The position numbers were made by a program, and so were the translations under genes. The notes beneath the pieces were generated by a model. That model was not told the origin of the DNA and made no database searches. It saw only the letters and a program-made list of their open reading frames with translations. Positions 11,897-23,767 of a stretch of 64,000 bases of DNA are shown piece by piece (the first letter of the stretch is position 1; the number at the start of each line of letters is the position of its first letter). Source of the DNA: Raphanus sativus (Eukaryota; Streptophyta; Magnoliopsida; Brassicales; Brassicaceae); assembly GCF_000801105.2 (NCBI RefSeq), contig NC_079515.1, positions 30,589,407 to 30,653,406 of the forward strand. Reading direction: 5' to 3'.

Positions 11897-13190
11897 CACC
11901 ACTGTTAGTTTGGTCAAGCACATTAAATAATACATTGTCTCAATCACAACAGAGCCCAGGAGGAGGAACCCATGTCCAATAATTATGATAAGAAATGAAC
12001 CAACACCGATTATAAGAAGAATAAACAATTATTACAACACGTGAAACCTATTCAAGCCACAGATCAATTGCATGTGGGATTGGAGATTGAAAGCTTTTTT
12101 TTTGTCAACCTTACAAACTAGTAAGATCTGAAATTTAATTATTTTGTCTCTCTTAACTCTTATTCCATTCACGTTCTCATTTTTTTATTTTGTTAATAAA
12201 ATTTTCGTTCTCAAACTATTTTTTGTTGAAGTTAACTGAGCATACAAGAAGAAACCCTAATTTTTGTTCGGTAATATTAACTTGAAACTAATATTACCGA
12301 TAAGATCTATTATCTTGAGTTAAAATGGTCTCATACTATGTTGGTAAAAATCTTAGTCTACAATTCTGTAAGGGTATAAAATGCAAACACATCTCAAAGG
12401 ATTTTGCACTCTTTTACGTTAAAACACCAAGTTGGAAAAGACAAGATAATTTGTATGATTGTTGGATGTCCGAAAACTAGATCCACATGTAAAAGACCGA
12501 TAGGTTTTGGCAGACATAACGTGCCATGTCTCCTTGTATAATTTGTTGCTAAACAATAATTCTAGAAAAATGAAAACCATGGTCCGAGAATGTTATGTTT
12601 TGAGAACCTTAAAAATTTCGTAAAATGTTTTTTTCTAAACTAATGATAATTATCCTTCAATAATTCAGAAGGATATGCAATCAGTCAATCACTCCATTTC
12701 ACAGAAATTATTCGAGTCTGTAATGAAATCACATTGAAGTCGAACTATTCCATTGTTTTTATTCGTAATGATACGAACCGAGAACAATTTACAATCACAC
12801 ACGTCGTTGAAAGAGAAGCGCAATCATATAGAAAAAAAATGATTGAGCTTAATTCAATATACTTTAGTCAACACCTAAATTCACGATATATATATATATA
12901 TATATGTATATGTAAAATTCTGAAGATAATTATTATACTAAATAATTGAAATGTACGTTTGTGCTTGTGTGCAAATTACTAAATTATAGAATTTTGACAT
13001 TAAGAGGTTGATAGAGATCAGATAATGTATATGACTGAGACGGACACAGTTAATGTTCATCCTCTTCCTTTGTCTTCGTACTACTTATCATTTGGTTCAC
13101 ACATAAGTTTTTGTGGATGCAGAAGATCACATATTGGTAGCCACAAGTTTCAGACCAAAACAACACACGATTGATTTAGGTCAGCTAACT
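11897..13190. other. AT-rich intergenic stretch
   Basis: I see no gene here. A (TA)n microsatellite lies near 12888-12906. Short open frames have no recognisable similarity and unbiased composition. Confidence 0.5.
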
Positions 13191-13216
13191 TGTACCCCAA
13201 GTCTCACATCTAACTG

Positions 13217-13860
13217 GCAGGTGAGTCTTTGGGAGATTGCAGTACCTTTAATGAAGCAATGACATAATCAACCTGAGAGTGAGGATTACACTGAGAGTAA
13301 GAATGGAACAAGAATCTTGATGGTCAAAGCAGGGGCTGTTTGTTTCGGAAAGCAGCAGCCACAACCTGAGAGTGAGGATTATGATCTTTTCACCAAGGAC
13401 AAACTGGAATCTTCTCCGGATTTGGTAGAAGTTTCAATCTTTGTATCTCCTGAATGGTTACGAGCCCAATATTAGATTGGGTAGCTGCTGCAGCTTGAGC
13501 AACGCTGATGTTAAATTAGTGCAATATTAGATGTGAATAGCAAGAATAAGATATACTTAAGATAGAGTATAGATACAGACATCCATTCAGTGGTACCTGT
13601 AATAGCAATATTAGATTGTGAATAGCAAGAATCAGGAACCAATCTCGCTAAAAGCTGATACAGCATCTAGCTCATTGTTTAGAAAATCGTCCCTGCTGTG
13701 CGGTTCAAAGATCGCATACATTTGAAATAACATAAACAGAGAGAAACATATGTACACATAATGCTGTTGAAGAATGAAAGATAGCAAAGAAACAGAGAGA
13801 TTGTACTTGGAACGAAGCAAAGAGAGTTGCAGAAGGAGGAGATTGCAAAGTGGATTGCAT
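13217..13860 (-). pseudogene. Transaldolase-like pseudogene fragments, copy B
   Basis: Minus-strand fragments match plastid transaldolase (as in Arabidopsis At1g12230) in several pieces. They are ELDAVSAFSEI near 13674-13640; VAQAAAATQSN near 13510-13470; ARNHSGDTKIETSTKSGED followed by SLSLVKRS near 13463-13385; AAAFRNKQPLL near 13362-13327; and VIASLKVLQSPKDSPAS near 13262-13217. A start-like MQSTLQSPPSATLFASF reads from 13860. Frames change between pieces, an extra G follows SEI, and a stop follows VKRS, so no functional protein is possible. The match relies on my recall of the family, but five separate motifs in one region make it strong. Transaldolase lies between the RPS5 and invertase genes in Arabidopsis, exactly this position. 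Confidence 0.75.
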
Positions 13861-14286
13861 TTTATTTTTTCCTCAGCAACAGTTGATCGGAGTTAACAAA
13901 TCCAGCCGTTGATATTTTCCCATTAAGGTGGCACCCGCCCATTTTTTATTTATTCGAAAAAATGTCAGAAGATAACACCCATCTTATGGTTAGGATTTTC
14001 ATACACCATCTTATGGATAACGAGACATTTCTTTTGCTTCCCACTTGAAGTATCATACATTACAATGAACACACACTCACACTCCAAAACACAACCACAA
14101 CGTTTGCAGAAAAAAAAGGAAGTTTGATACAAAAAAACTGACAGAGAGGAAGCAAAAATAAAAGGAGAGTAACATCTGATAGTTTTGAACAGTGCAGTAT
14201 TGAGACAGAGATGCGGTTTGGTGGTTCATCGGAAACCAACATGCCTACCAGGGTTGTCTTCCTATAAACCAACCAAAGAAAAGGTT

Positions 14287-14763
14287 TCAGTTTTGGAAAT
14301 AAAATATTTGGAAATGAGAACGGAGAGAGGAGAGGAGAGGGAGATATACGATTCTACGTGATGGCAGGAAACGGAGTCTCGTGACTTCGTCCTCCCATTC
14401 AACCCGTCCTATCCAATTTTCGGGTGAGTATTGTATGACAAACCTTTCAACTTCAGCTACGCTTCTGGAATCGAGCGGAAGCTTTGCTAGTTTCGGACAC
14501 TGTTCTATGTACATTTCCCTCAGACATGGAAACGGCAGGGGAGTCCAGTAGATGCTCTTCACCGCAGGCAATTCAAGCATCACTAGAGTTTCTAGTTTTG
14601 CAAAAGGAATATTAATACCTTGTACCTCCATCATCTTTTTGGCTTTCTCTTTGTTCGCTACTTCTTCTAGTTGCTCTAAATCCACCAGGTGTAGTTGTAT
14701 AAGGTTTGGAGCGCACAACAAGAACGTCAAATCCTTTAAACCACAACAATTTTTTATGGCCAC
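14287..14763 (-). pseudogene. Truncated NLR 3' end (LRR fragment), duplicate copy
   Basis: An open stretch of about 158 codons matches the last LRRs of the NLR gene upstream: GLKDLTFLLCAPNLIQLHL, KLETLVMLELPAVKSIYW, KLAKLPLDSRSVAEVERFV and EVTRLRFLPSRR. It begins abruptly near 14763 next to AT-rich DNA, so the CC, NB-ARC and most LRRs are absent. Similarity continues past the stop into 3' flanking sequence (13900-14280 against 15780-16170), showing a segmental duplication rather than a retrocopy. No promoter is visible. Confidence 0.85.
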
Positions 14764-14789
14764 AGTTTCTTTTTTTTATAAATTGATAT

Positions 14790-15240
14790 TTTATTTTTTA
14801 TAATTCTTTTGGTAGAGATTTTATTTTTTAATAATTATTGTTATATATTTTATATGTGTTATAATATAATTAATTGTAGAAAGTTATTTTTGGTTATCTG
14901 GTTATTTTTAGATTAAGTTTAGTTTTAATTCAAAATGCTCGATCTGGTTATAATATTGTTATTTTTTGGTACAAATATCCGAACTGGTTTTAGATACATT
15001 AGTTTATGGATATTTGTAGGTTTCTATATATCAAAATTGAATTCATCTTGATTTTGGAAGACCCAAATTTGAAATCTATATGAAATTTTATAATATCCGA
15101 ATGAAGCATAGTTTCAAAGCTCAAAAAGGATATCCAAAAGAAATAATTCGTAGTTGAACATGTACTTGAATGTCTATATCTAACTGATTATATAAACAAA
15201 AAGAAATTGTTAACTATTTTGAATTCAATTATGCTGTCAA
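14790..15240. other. AT-rich filler between duplicated segments
   Basis: Low-complexity AT-rich DNA separates the truncated NLR copy from transaldolase copy A. No gene or transposon ends are evident, though it may be a decayed insertion. Confidence 0.4.
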
Positions 15241-15244
15241 TGTT

Positions 15245-15600
15245 CATGCTTAAATGGATAGCCAATTTTCATCCAAGTGCGTTTGGATTCCCTCTCGGAG
15301 CTTCAACATCCTATGAGAGCTGTCATAAAGCACGACACGACACGAATACTGAGAGACGACGGTAAAAAGGAAAGCCTTGTTAAGAACTAGCTGAAACAAA
15401 CTTACTTGCCAGGGTTGCAGTGATTTTGAATAGCAAGCGGTCGTGCAGTACATCGATTCCATTGTATAGTCTCAACAGATCAGGAACCTAGATACATCAA
15501 CAACATCATCACATCAGATGACATGTTAGTCATTTTAATTAATGCTATGTAAACGACGTTACCGGTGTGTCATAAGAAAGACGAGCATCCACTTCAGTAC
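15245..15600 (-). pseudogene. Transaldolase-like pseudogene fragments, copy A
   Basis: Minus-strand remnants match the middle of plastid transaldolase: TEVDARLSYDT near 15598-15561, IDVLHDRLLFKITAT near 15458-15413 and EGIQTH near 15296-15277. The intervening frames are broken. Copy B supplies mostly later parts plus the N-terminal ELDAVSAFSE piece, so the two sets are not one simply interrupted gene. Upstream flanks of both copies share CAGCAACAGTTGATC and following sequence, which ties them to one duplication. Confidence 0.68.
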
Positions 15601-15970
15601 AATAGTAACTGGACGAAAAAAGCTTCCTGAGCAGAGAAAAGACTTGGAAGTGGAATAAAAATGCATAACTTCTTAGAGAAGCAACCTTAACTAGAGAGAA
15701 AGAGATTTCTCAGCAACAGTTGATCTGAGTTAACAAATACAGCCGTTGATATCCGAAAAAGCGAAGACCATTAGTTATTAGTTCATTGTTGTTAATTAGG
15801 ACTTTCACACACCATCTTATGGATAATGAGATAGTTAATAAATGTAACAGATTATTACATATAGATTACAATGAACACTCACACTCCAAAACACAACCAC
15901 GCCGTTTGCAGGAAAGAGAAGCTTGATGCAAATCAACTGAAAGAGAGGAAGAAATAAAATAAAAAAGAGA

Positions 15971-18810
15971 TTAGAATAACATGTCTGAAACACGTGTGTG
16001 TGTGTTGTCTGATGGTTTACAACAGTGCACTATCACAGACACAGAACAGTAGCAAAAGCAAAGTAAGACTATGAAACAGCGATTCGGCATATGATGAAAC
16101 CAACTTGTCTCACTGGGTTGTCTTATTCGTAGTGCGTCAAATCCTAAACCAATCAAAGAAGAAAAGGTTTCAGTTTGGAAATAAAATAATTGGTAAGGAG
16201 GTAGTGAACGGAGAGAGGAGGGGAGATATACCAATCTGCATGAAGGCAGGAAACGGAGTCTCGTGGCTTCGTCCTCCCAATTAACCTTTTCTATCCAATA
16301 TCTCGAGTTGTATTTTAAGACAAACTTTTTAACATCAGCTACGCTTCTGGAATCGAGCGGAAGCTTTGCTAGTGACCGAGATCGTGCTATGTACATTTCC
16401 TTCAGACATGGAAACCGCAGGGGAGTCCAGTAGATGCTCTTCAACGCAGTCAAGTCAACCATCTCTAGAGTTTCTAGTTTTTCAAAAGGAATATTACCTT
16501 GTACCTTCATCTCGTCAGCTTTCTCTTTGCTCACTACTTCTTTTAGATACCTTAAACTCCTCATATTTAGATGTATAAGGTTTGGAGCGAGCAACAACCA
16601 CGTCAAGTCCTTTAAACCACGACACCTTCTTATATCCACAGAAGACAGATTTGGGAAGCATTGACCTGTGAAGCTACGGAGAATCTTCGAAACACTCAAG
16701 TCAGAAATGTTTCTGATATCAACCTTATGAATACATCTCGCCAAGTGTGAAAGAAACAGTTCCTCCATAACCAAATCTGACTGGATTTTAATGTTTAAAA
16801 CTTTTAGGTGTTCCAACAGCAGCAACTCCATCAGGCTTGGGTCAGGTGTGTAGCTACTCAGTAATGATAAGACTCTCAAACTCCGCAACTTAGATATTCC
16901 ATGGATACTCCGAAGATTCGCCATATCGTCTAGATACAGATGCATTAGCGTTTCCAACTTTAGGAGACAAACTGGTAGTATCGAGATCGCTGTTCCTGAC
17001 AAATCGAGATATTTTAAGGAGACTAACTCCGATATTTCCTCAGGCAATCCATCAAGACCCGAGTTCTGAGATAGATCCAAAACAACTAGTTCTGGCATAC
17101 GATTAAAGAATCCACCTCCAATCGTTACCAATGATTTGTTTCCTTGGAGGAATAGAGTTGTTAGTTCGGGACACGTGGGCCTACCAAATATCTTTTCAAT
17201 CTTATTATTCATCAGTGACATCCTCTCCACCGCACTCCAGTTCTCGACTTTTGGTACCTTACTTAACCCAACTCCGGCTTGCACGATACACTTTTCTCTG
17301 TTTTCTCCAAGATCAGATGATATCCATATAGCCATCTCACGAACCACATCATGCATTTTCACCATTGCTTTGTTGCTTCCTTCCTCCAGCAGTAAACATG
17401 CACGGACAAGGGTACCAATTATCTCATAACCTTGGTTTATTGTTCTTTCTCTGTCTTCGTTTTCACTTATGAATCCTTCACATATCCAGTAATCTATCAA
17501 CTTCTCTTTTTCTATCATATGATCTTCAGGAAAGAGAGAGCAATACTCGAAGCATGACTTGATCTGGTCACCCCTCAAGTTGTCATAGCTATACTTTAGA
17601 ATAGGAAGGATTTGGTCATTCATGCCAGAAAAATCTGAAGCATACGAATTCAAAACCTGAACTGCATGATGCCATTCTTGTATAGTCCTCTTGCTTGACA
17701 TGGTCTCGCCGATAACGTTGAGAGCTAACGGTAGGCCACGACATTTTTCGGCAACTTTCCTTGCTTGTTCAGGAATGCCTGGATGGCTTTGTAACGTGAG
17801 TGGTCCGACTTTTTTCTTGAACAAGTCCCACGCTTCATTGTCTGTTAGACACTGGACTTCCATTGGATCATCAACTCCCATGCGGCCACATACTTCCCTG
17901 GAACGGGTGGTGAATACTACTTTGCATCCGTTTTCCCTTGTTGGAAATGGAACTCCGATTTCAGCTAAATCCACTTTTCTCCAAATGTCATCCAATAACA
18001 AGACAAATTTCTTATTCTTCATACGAGCGTGTATATCATGAGCCTTGTGTCTTTTCTCTTTTCGGTACCACTCCTCTCCGCGAAGGCCTAACTTCTCAGC
18101 GATATCATCTTGAATCTTCTCAGCGATATCATCTTGAATCTTCTCAGTCTGTAGTTCACCTGATACCACAACCCAAATGACAATTTGGACAACATCAACC
18201 GCCTCACGGAACTTTTGCTTATCTGTGTGAGAAGAGTTGTTTTTCCTACTCCACCCATTCCGTAGAGTCCCATAATTGCAGTCTCGTCATCCATGAGGCG
18301 GTTCCACGCCCTGTCCAGCATTGCTTCTTGACCAAAAATTACTTGTTGTAGAGGCATTTCCTCCACCACACATCTCATAGCTGGCTGTTCAGCCGCAACA
18401 ACTTCAAAAACTCCATTTGATTTGAGATTCTCAACGTCGTCCAACATGTCAGAAACCCTTTTCCCGTAACGGAAGCTAGATTTAAAGTTTTTGGAACAAA
18501 CACCACAAAGACACAACCTTTGGAGTTCCATGGTTCTAGTATTACTTAGATCATGGAAACTTTTTTCGATGGTCTCAACACTAGTAAGCCATACCTGGAC
18601 TTCGGTTAGCCTTTGTTGACCTTTGCCTTCTTCCCTTTGCACCCTTGTTAACACATCATCTCGCCTTGCCTTGAGTACTTCCATGGCTTTCTCCAGAGCC
18701 ACCAAATTCTTCTCAAGATTACAAACATGATTGCCTTCTCCACATAAGCAGCTACCAACACGGTTCAATACTTTATCGCATGATATTTGGATAGAGATGC
18801 AACCACCCAT
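15971..18810 (-). pseudogene. RPS5/RFL1-type CC-NB-LRR resistance gene with frameshift
   Basis: The true start is probably the ATG at 18810, giving MGGCISIQISCDKV, the myristoylation/palmitoylation signature of RPS5-type NLRs. A coiled coil, LQRLCLCGVCSKNFKSSFRY and the P-loop GLYGMGGVGKTTLL follow. Just after the P-loop (about 18212-18217, in a run of A on the coding strand) one base appears lost; the first frame then ends at 18088, a product of about 240 residues. The second frame resumes IVIWVVVSGELQTEKIQDD and keeps kinase-2 LLLDDIW, FTTRSREVCGRM, CRGLPLALNVIG, CSLFPED and KMHDVVREMAIW, then about ten LRRs. A 24-bp tandem duplication repeats KIQDDIAE at 18093-18140. The C-terminal extension after LRFLPSCR may include an unspliced intron. 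It could be a real pseudogene, a truncated CC-only product, or a sequencing error. Confidence 0.85.
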
Positions 18811-19731
18811 CCTGCACTTGACTTGACACACACACAAAGAGAGATCCAAAATGCAACCAAGAAAGCTTAATTTACAATTTGCCAATTAAGTCAAGTCGTC
18901 GGGACAAAAAAAAAAAAAAAAAAACAAGTAGTCTCAATCACTTTGTTTGAAAAAGAGACAATTTCAATAAATACAAATCTCAGCGGGACCAGTTTTCATT
19001 CACCACTTGATCAAATCACATGGAGGTTAAATGGAGAAACAACTTGCACAGTTGCACCACAGCTCATGAATTGAGACGACATATTGATAAGAGACAAAGA
19101 CCAAATTTTCAACTTGCAGAGTTGCACCACAGCTTGCACAGTTGCACCACAACTCTTTGCTTTACTGAGTTAATGCCTAATTCGAATGGAAGAAAAAAAA
19201 ACAAGACAGAAACTAAGACATAGTGATAGAGGCAAAGACCAAATTTTCAATCAACACAAGTTAACTCAGTAAAGCAAAGAGCATGATAATCTGCTTCTTG
19301 ACAAACCTCATATGCATTATCCGTTTGAGATCAGGTGAGCGAGAATAAAAATCAAAGACAGAGAGAGGGAGACTACATCACCAGAGAAGCATGTGAGTTC
19401 CCATTACAGAATCAAAAACCGAATGAATTACGAAATGGATCGTATCTTCTTCTCTTTTGTTTCATGATGAACCCTGCTAAACTGGGGTTTAACACGTAAG
19501 CATGACGTTGCGGCACTGATGAGCGATGTTTACTAAACCAAACCCTCGTACAGGAATAGAGAGTTTGCATTCCAATAGGCAATAGCAAATTCAACACGCC
19601 AAATCCATACGGAAGAAAAGAAAAAGAACGTGTGGCCCATTTATTTCCTCATTGGTTAAAAAATTATCAAAATAGATTAAAGTCAAATCAACTAAAAAAT
19701 GTATAAACCAAAAAAGAAAAGAAAAGAAATG
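18811..19731. other. NLR upstream region with short repeats
   Basis: This holds the NLR promoter side. A poly-A run is at 18907-18925. Between 19035 and 19285 there are three copies of (G)TTGCACCACA, two of GACAAAGACCAAATTTTCAA or close variants, and an inverted pair CTTTGCTTTACTGAGTTAA (about 19153-19171) with its complement near 19259-19280. A short open frame on the minus strand (19412-19597) is not recognisable. Confidence 0.55.
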
Positions 19732-20980
19732 GACCTATCACAGAAGATGCTAGCGACCTACGCGTTTCAGACCTTCTAACTACAGATCTTAAATGGAACC
19801 AAAAGAGAATTGAGGAACTGTTACCTGAGCTAGTCCAGCAGATCCGGCTTCTTCAACCGAGTGAGACAGGAACGGAAGACAAGTATATCTGGCAACCTCT
19901 ACAATCTGGAATCTATACTACAAGATCAGGGTATCACTCGGCCTCAACCACTTGTATCCCTGCGTCTCAAGCAGCAGATGCTTTGAACTGGTGGAGAGAT
20001 GTATGGTCCCTCAACACTTCCCCGAAGATGCAAATGTTCTTATGGTCCGCCCTCCAAGATGCCTTGCCCACAGGAGATAATCTAAAAAGACGCAAGATAA
20101 AGCTTGATGCTCAATGCCCCCGATGTGGTCAACAGGAAACAACTTTGCATATCTTCTTCACTTGCTCCTTTGCTATGAAAGTTTGGAAACAAACACCCCT
20201 GTACCCTGCAGTTCACACAGCTGCACTTCAGAGCTTTAAAGAGGGAGTTATAATATTCAGGAAATTAAATTGCCTTCCACCTTCAGGTATCTCAATTAAT
20301 ATATTACCGTGGATCTGTTGGGCAATTTGGACCTCCCGGAATCAACTCCTATTTGAAGATCGAGGTTTAGCTCCTGAGGAAGTAGCCATCAAAGGTCTCA
20401 ATTTGGCACGTGAATGGACTTCAATCCAATCTAACCGCAAAGCGATCACACCGCCGATTCAACGATCAACCTTCAAACAACAAATCACTACACCTCATCC
20501 CGAAACCGTCTATTGTAAGACGGATGCTTCGTGGGACGCAACATCAAACTTCGCGGGCTTGGCATGGATCTTCTCGGGTCCTCACCCATCGATGCCCATG
20601 CAAGGCTCCATCTATCGCGGTTTCGTCAGTTCACCACTCATGGCAGAAGCACTAGCGGTTCGATCCAGCATCCAATTGGCAGCAACGCTTCAGATTCCAC
20701 ATCTTAGGGTTTGCTCCGATTCCCAAACGCTCATCAAAGCTATCATCAACAGAGCTATGGTTAAGGAGATCATCGGTGTTGTGGCAGACATCTTTAATCT
20801 CTCATCTCTGTTCTCTTCTATCTCTTTTATTTTCATCCCGCGAGGCGAGAATTGTGATGCCGATGCTTTGGCAAAACTCACTCTTCGTCTACGCTCTTCT
20901 GTAACAAACCCCTTTATGGGCTGAGTTTGGGCCTAGGCCTGTTTTAATTAAAAGTTGCTCCTTGACAAAAAAAAAAAAAG
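19732..20980 (+). mobile_element. 5'-truncated LINE (zf-RVT plus RNase H end) with poly-A tail
   Basis: An open frame covering at least 19983-20924 encodes the C-terminal part of a plant L1-type LINE ORF2: the zinc-binding segment (CPRCGQQETTLHIFFTC, WAIWTSRNQLLFE) and an RNase H-like domain with acidic residues in KTDASWD, AEALAVRSS, CSDSQTLIKAI and NCDADALAKL. The endonuclease and reverse transcriptase are missing. A poly-A tract follows at about 20967. AAAAGAAAAGAAAAGAAATG occurs at both flanks (ending 19731 and 20995), the expected long target duplication of target-primed reverse transcription. Confidence 0.88.
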
Positions 20981-20995
20981 AAAAGAAAAGAAATG

Positions 20996-21484
20996 TATTA
21001 AATTAACCAAGAGTTCTAACATAACAAAATTTCATATGTAGGTTAAAAAAACAAAAAAAAACAAAACTTCATATATATTTACTGAAAATAGTTAAATATG
21101 TTTTATGTTTATAATGATGCAAAAGAAAATTCTATTACATATATGTCAAAATTGTATTAGATTTAGTGGGTGCATAAGTGATTAGTGGAAACTGTTGTCA
21201 TGAGTGATGAGTGCTCAATCATGCTATGACAGACTACTTTTTTCCTCCATCTGTAGGCAGAGGTCTTATAAAAGATCCCCTTATTATTACACATTCCCGA
21301 AATCACGCAACATACTATTATCTTTTACATGTAGCCCCATATATAGATTCTTATTAGGCTATATTATTTAGCTTATTGCTCTATCTTTCACATTCTCGGA
21401 ACACAACAGCACAAAGACACACACTCACAAAAACATACGCACACGCCGTCTTCACAACAAATCTCCAAAGTCATATAATCAATT
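20996..21484. other. FMO gene 1 downstream region
   Basis: This contains the presumed 3' UTR of FMO gene 1 (minus strand) next to its stop at 21485, plus AT-rich DNA. A CA-rich stretch lies at 21400-21450. No gene seen. Confidence 0.5.
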
Positions 21485-23767
21485 TTAGGTTTTCAACATC
21501 GGCAAAAGTTCTGGATAACTTGACATAAATTTAACAAAATCATCGTATGCTTCTACGATGAGGTGATCATCATCCCAGTTATCCCTGTATGTAGCGGACT
21601 GTGCATAAATTCTCTTGAAGCCGATGTAAAACATTTCTTCTCTCCATTTTTCAATCCGTGGATAGTCACATTGATCCGCAAGCCAATTATCATACTCAAA
21701 CTGCGAGAAAGAGTTTCACCAGACGAATGTTTAGTCTTAATCATTTAATTTTATCTAGATAGTATTTTGCACATTGAGAATGTTGTACGTACCTGAGAGT
21801 CATCTGGCATCAAATGAGTGTATCTTTTGGGAATACCAGAGGCTGCGAGCTTATCATAGAAATCCTTGGTGTCTTCCATCATTTCGTCTTGTGATGGAAG
21901 AGATACTCGTCCAGATAAAACCGCGGCAACCCACTTGCTTTGAAGCTCAAACATCGGAAAGGGAGTTATCTATAAACAATGTTATAAACCATATTATGAG
22001 ATCATATGCTACAACAACGAAGATGTTTATTTGCAGATAATAGCAAAGAATATAACAGAAACATTATTATAAGATTACTAACCTGCCATGGTAGGCCGAT
22101 GAACGAAAGGCCGGGGGCAAGAGCCGGAGGAAATACATGCTTATACAACGGTCCAACGCGATTATCGTCTACTGTCACTTCACCTTTCGTGTCAAGAAAC
22201 GGGAAGTAATACTTGTAACTGACCATAACAAAATTAGAAAGGTTAGTGAAAACGTCTTTAGATATTTATGCTTTCATATAGGATTGATCCACAAAGTGCA
22301 CATTACCCTGTACAATGCATAATGGTATCGGCGTAAACCGTCTTTCCATTTTGGAAAACCACTGAACCATCTGCATGGGCAGTTTCAATCTGTAATGGAC
22401 ATAGCAAGGAATCAGATAATGGTCTTATGGACTAATTGATTGGCTGGTGGCTGGTTTAGTTAGTACCGTTGGGTGAAGCCAAAGGTTTTCGTAACTGGGA
22501 AGCTTCTCATAGGTCTCAAGTGAAGTTGATCTAGACGAAACATGGACTTCTTTAGCGACTTTTGCTATATCTCTGCATATATCAACGCCACTCGCTGAGC
22601 TTCCTATCACTATCACTACCTGCAAGGCGATCCAAGAGCTGAGGGAGGAGTAACGTTGATTTGAGGTCACTAGATTCAGTATAGTGATGAGATTCTAGTG
22701 CAAGTACCTGATTTTTGAATGGATCAGGAACACGGTAATTGTGGCTATGAATTTGCTTGCCTGGCCATGAATCTATGCCTGGAATAACCAAATATATATT
22801 GTTTGAATAGTTCATCCCACAAAGAATCTATGTTTTCTATTTTGCACCAATAAAAACTCTGTTTTTTGGTTCATATTGACCTTAAAATATATTTAAATTT
22901 TAGCAAAAAAAAACTAATCATTTTTAATGAGAATATAATTGATACATTACTTTCAAAAATAATTTTCCTCATTTACTGTAAATTGTTTTCCTACACGTAG
23001 CCAATACGCATAATGTAAAAAAAATAGGGCACACTTCAAAATTATTAATAAATGAAAAAACCCATACAATTAGAAACATATTAAATGATGTAACGTAACA
23101 TAATCTTGGGAAATATAATTTTGGATGTCGTAAACCAAAAAAAAAAAGAAAAGTGAACAAGTGTCAAAACACACAATATCAAGACACGAGTAAGGTTTGG
23201 TTATTTACCAGCGACAAGAGCATGGCGTGGCTCTGTATAGTGTCCGTTACAAACCACGACGGCGTCGTATATCTCTTCCGCAACAGCAGCAGAGCTTCTC
23301 GACTCAACCCTCCACTTCCCGCTATTCTCCTCATCTGCCGCCGGCTCTGCCCTAACAACCTCCGTCTCGAACCTTATCATCTCCTCTATATCGAATTCTT
23401 TAGCAAAGTCTCGAAGGTAAGCAAGAACCTCACTATGACCCGGATGTCTTCTCGGATCCCTCGACCCGTCGTGTGGTCGGGTCGCAAAAGGGAAGTCGGT
23501 GAAACCCATGCACTCTCGAGGGATGTTGGTGCGTAGGGATTTGTAGAGGCTGGAGTGGACTACGGGTCGGGTTGGGTCGAGGCTTAGCGGGTCAGGTTCC
23601 ACTTGAGGGGTGTAAGCCCACACGCCTCCAATTTGGCTCCCGCGCTCTAACACGACCACTGAGTGGCCTTCACGACGTAGCTCACGAGCAGCCACGAGGC
23701 CGGCTGCTCCAGCTCCGATTACCGCCACGTGACGAGAGTTTGTTCGATCACGGTTACTAGGTGCCAT
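21485..23767 (-). CDS. Flavin-containing monooxygenase, FMO GS-OX-like (gene 1)
   Basis: Seven exons splice in phase: 23767-23209, 22778-22708, 22619-22467, 22389-22307, 22218-22083, 21969-21793 and 21700-21485, giving 464 residues. The FAD-binding Rossmann motif is GAGAAG at residues 18-23; the NADPH-binding motif is GSSASG at 216-221; HCTGYKYYFPFL and HVFPPALAPGLSFIGLPW are typical of the clade. Relatives S-oxygenate methylthioalkyl glucosinolates to sulfinyl forms on the cytosolic/ER side, but this particular ortholog (closest to Arabidopsis At1g12200 by recall) is less certain in substrate. It is a paralog of the FMO at 37204-38916, yet has two more introns, within CTG|Y and before FEYDNWLADQ. 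All motifs look intact. Confidence 0.94.

Noticed and set aside
12734..12949. 71-codon frame near a TA repeat
   Set aside because: Composition follows the microsatellite and AT-rich background; no family features.
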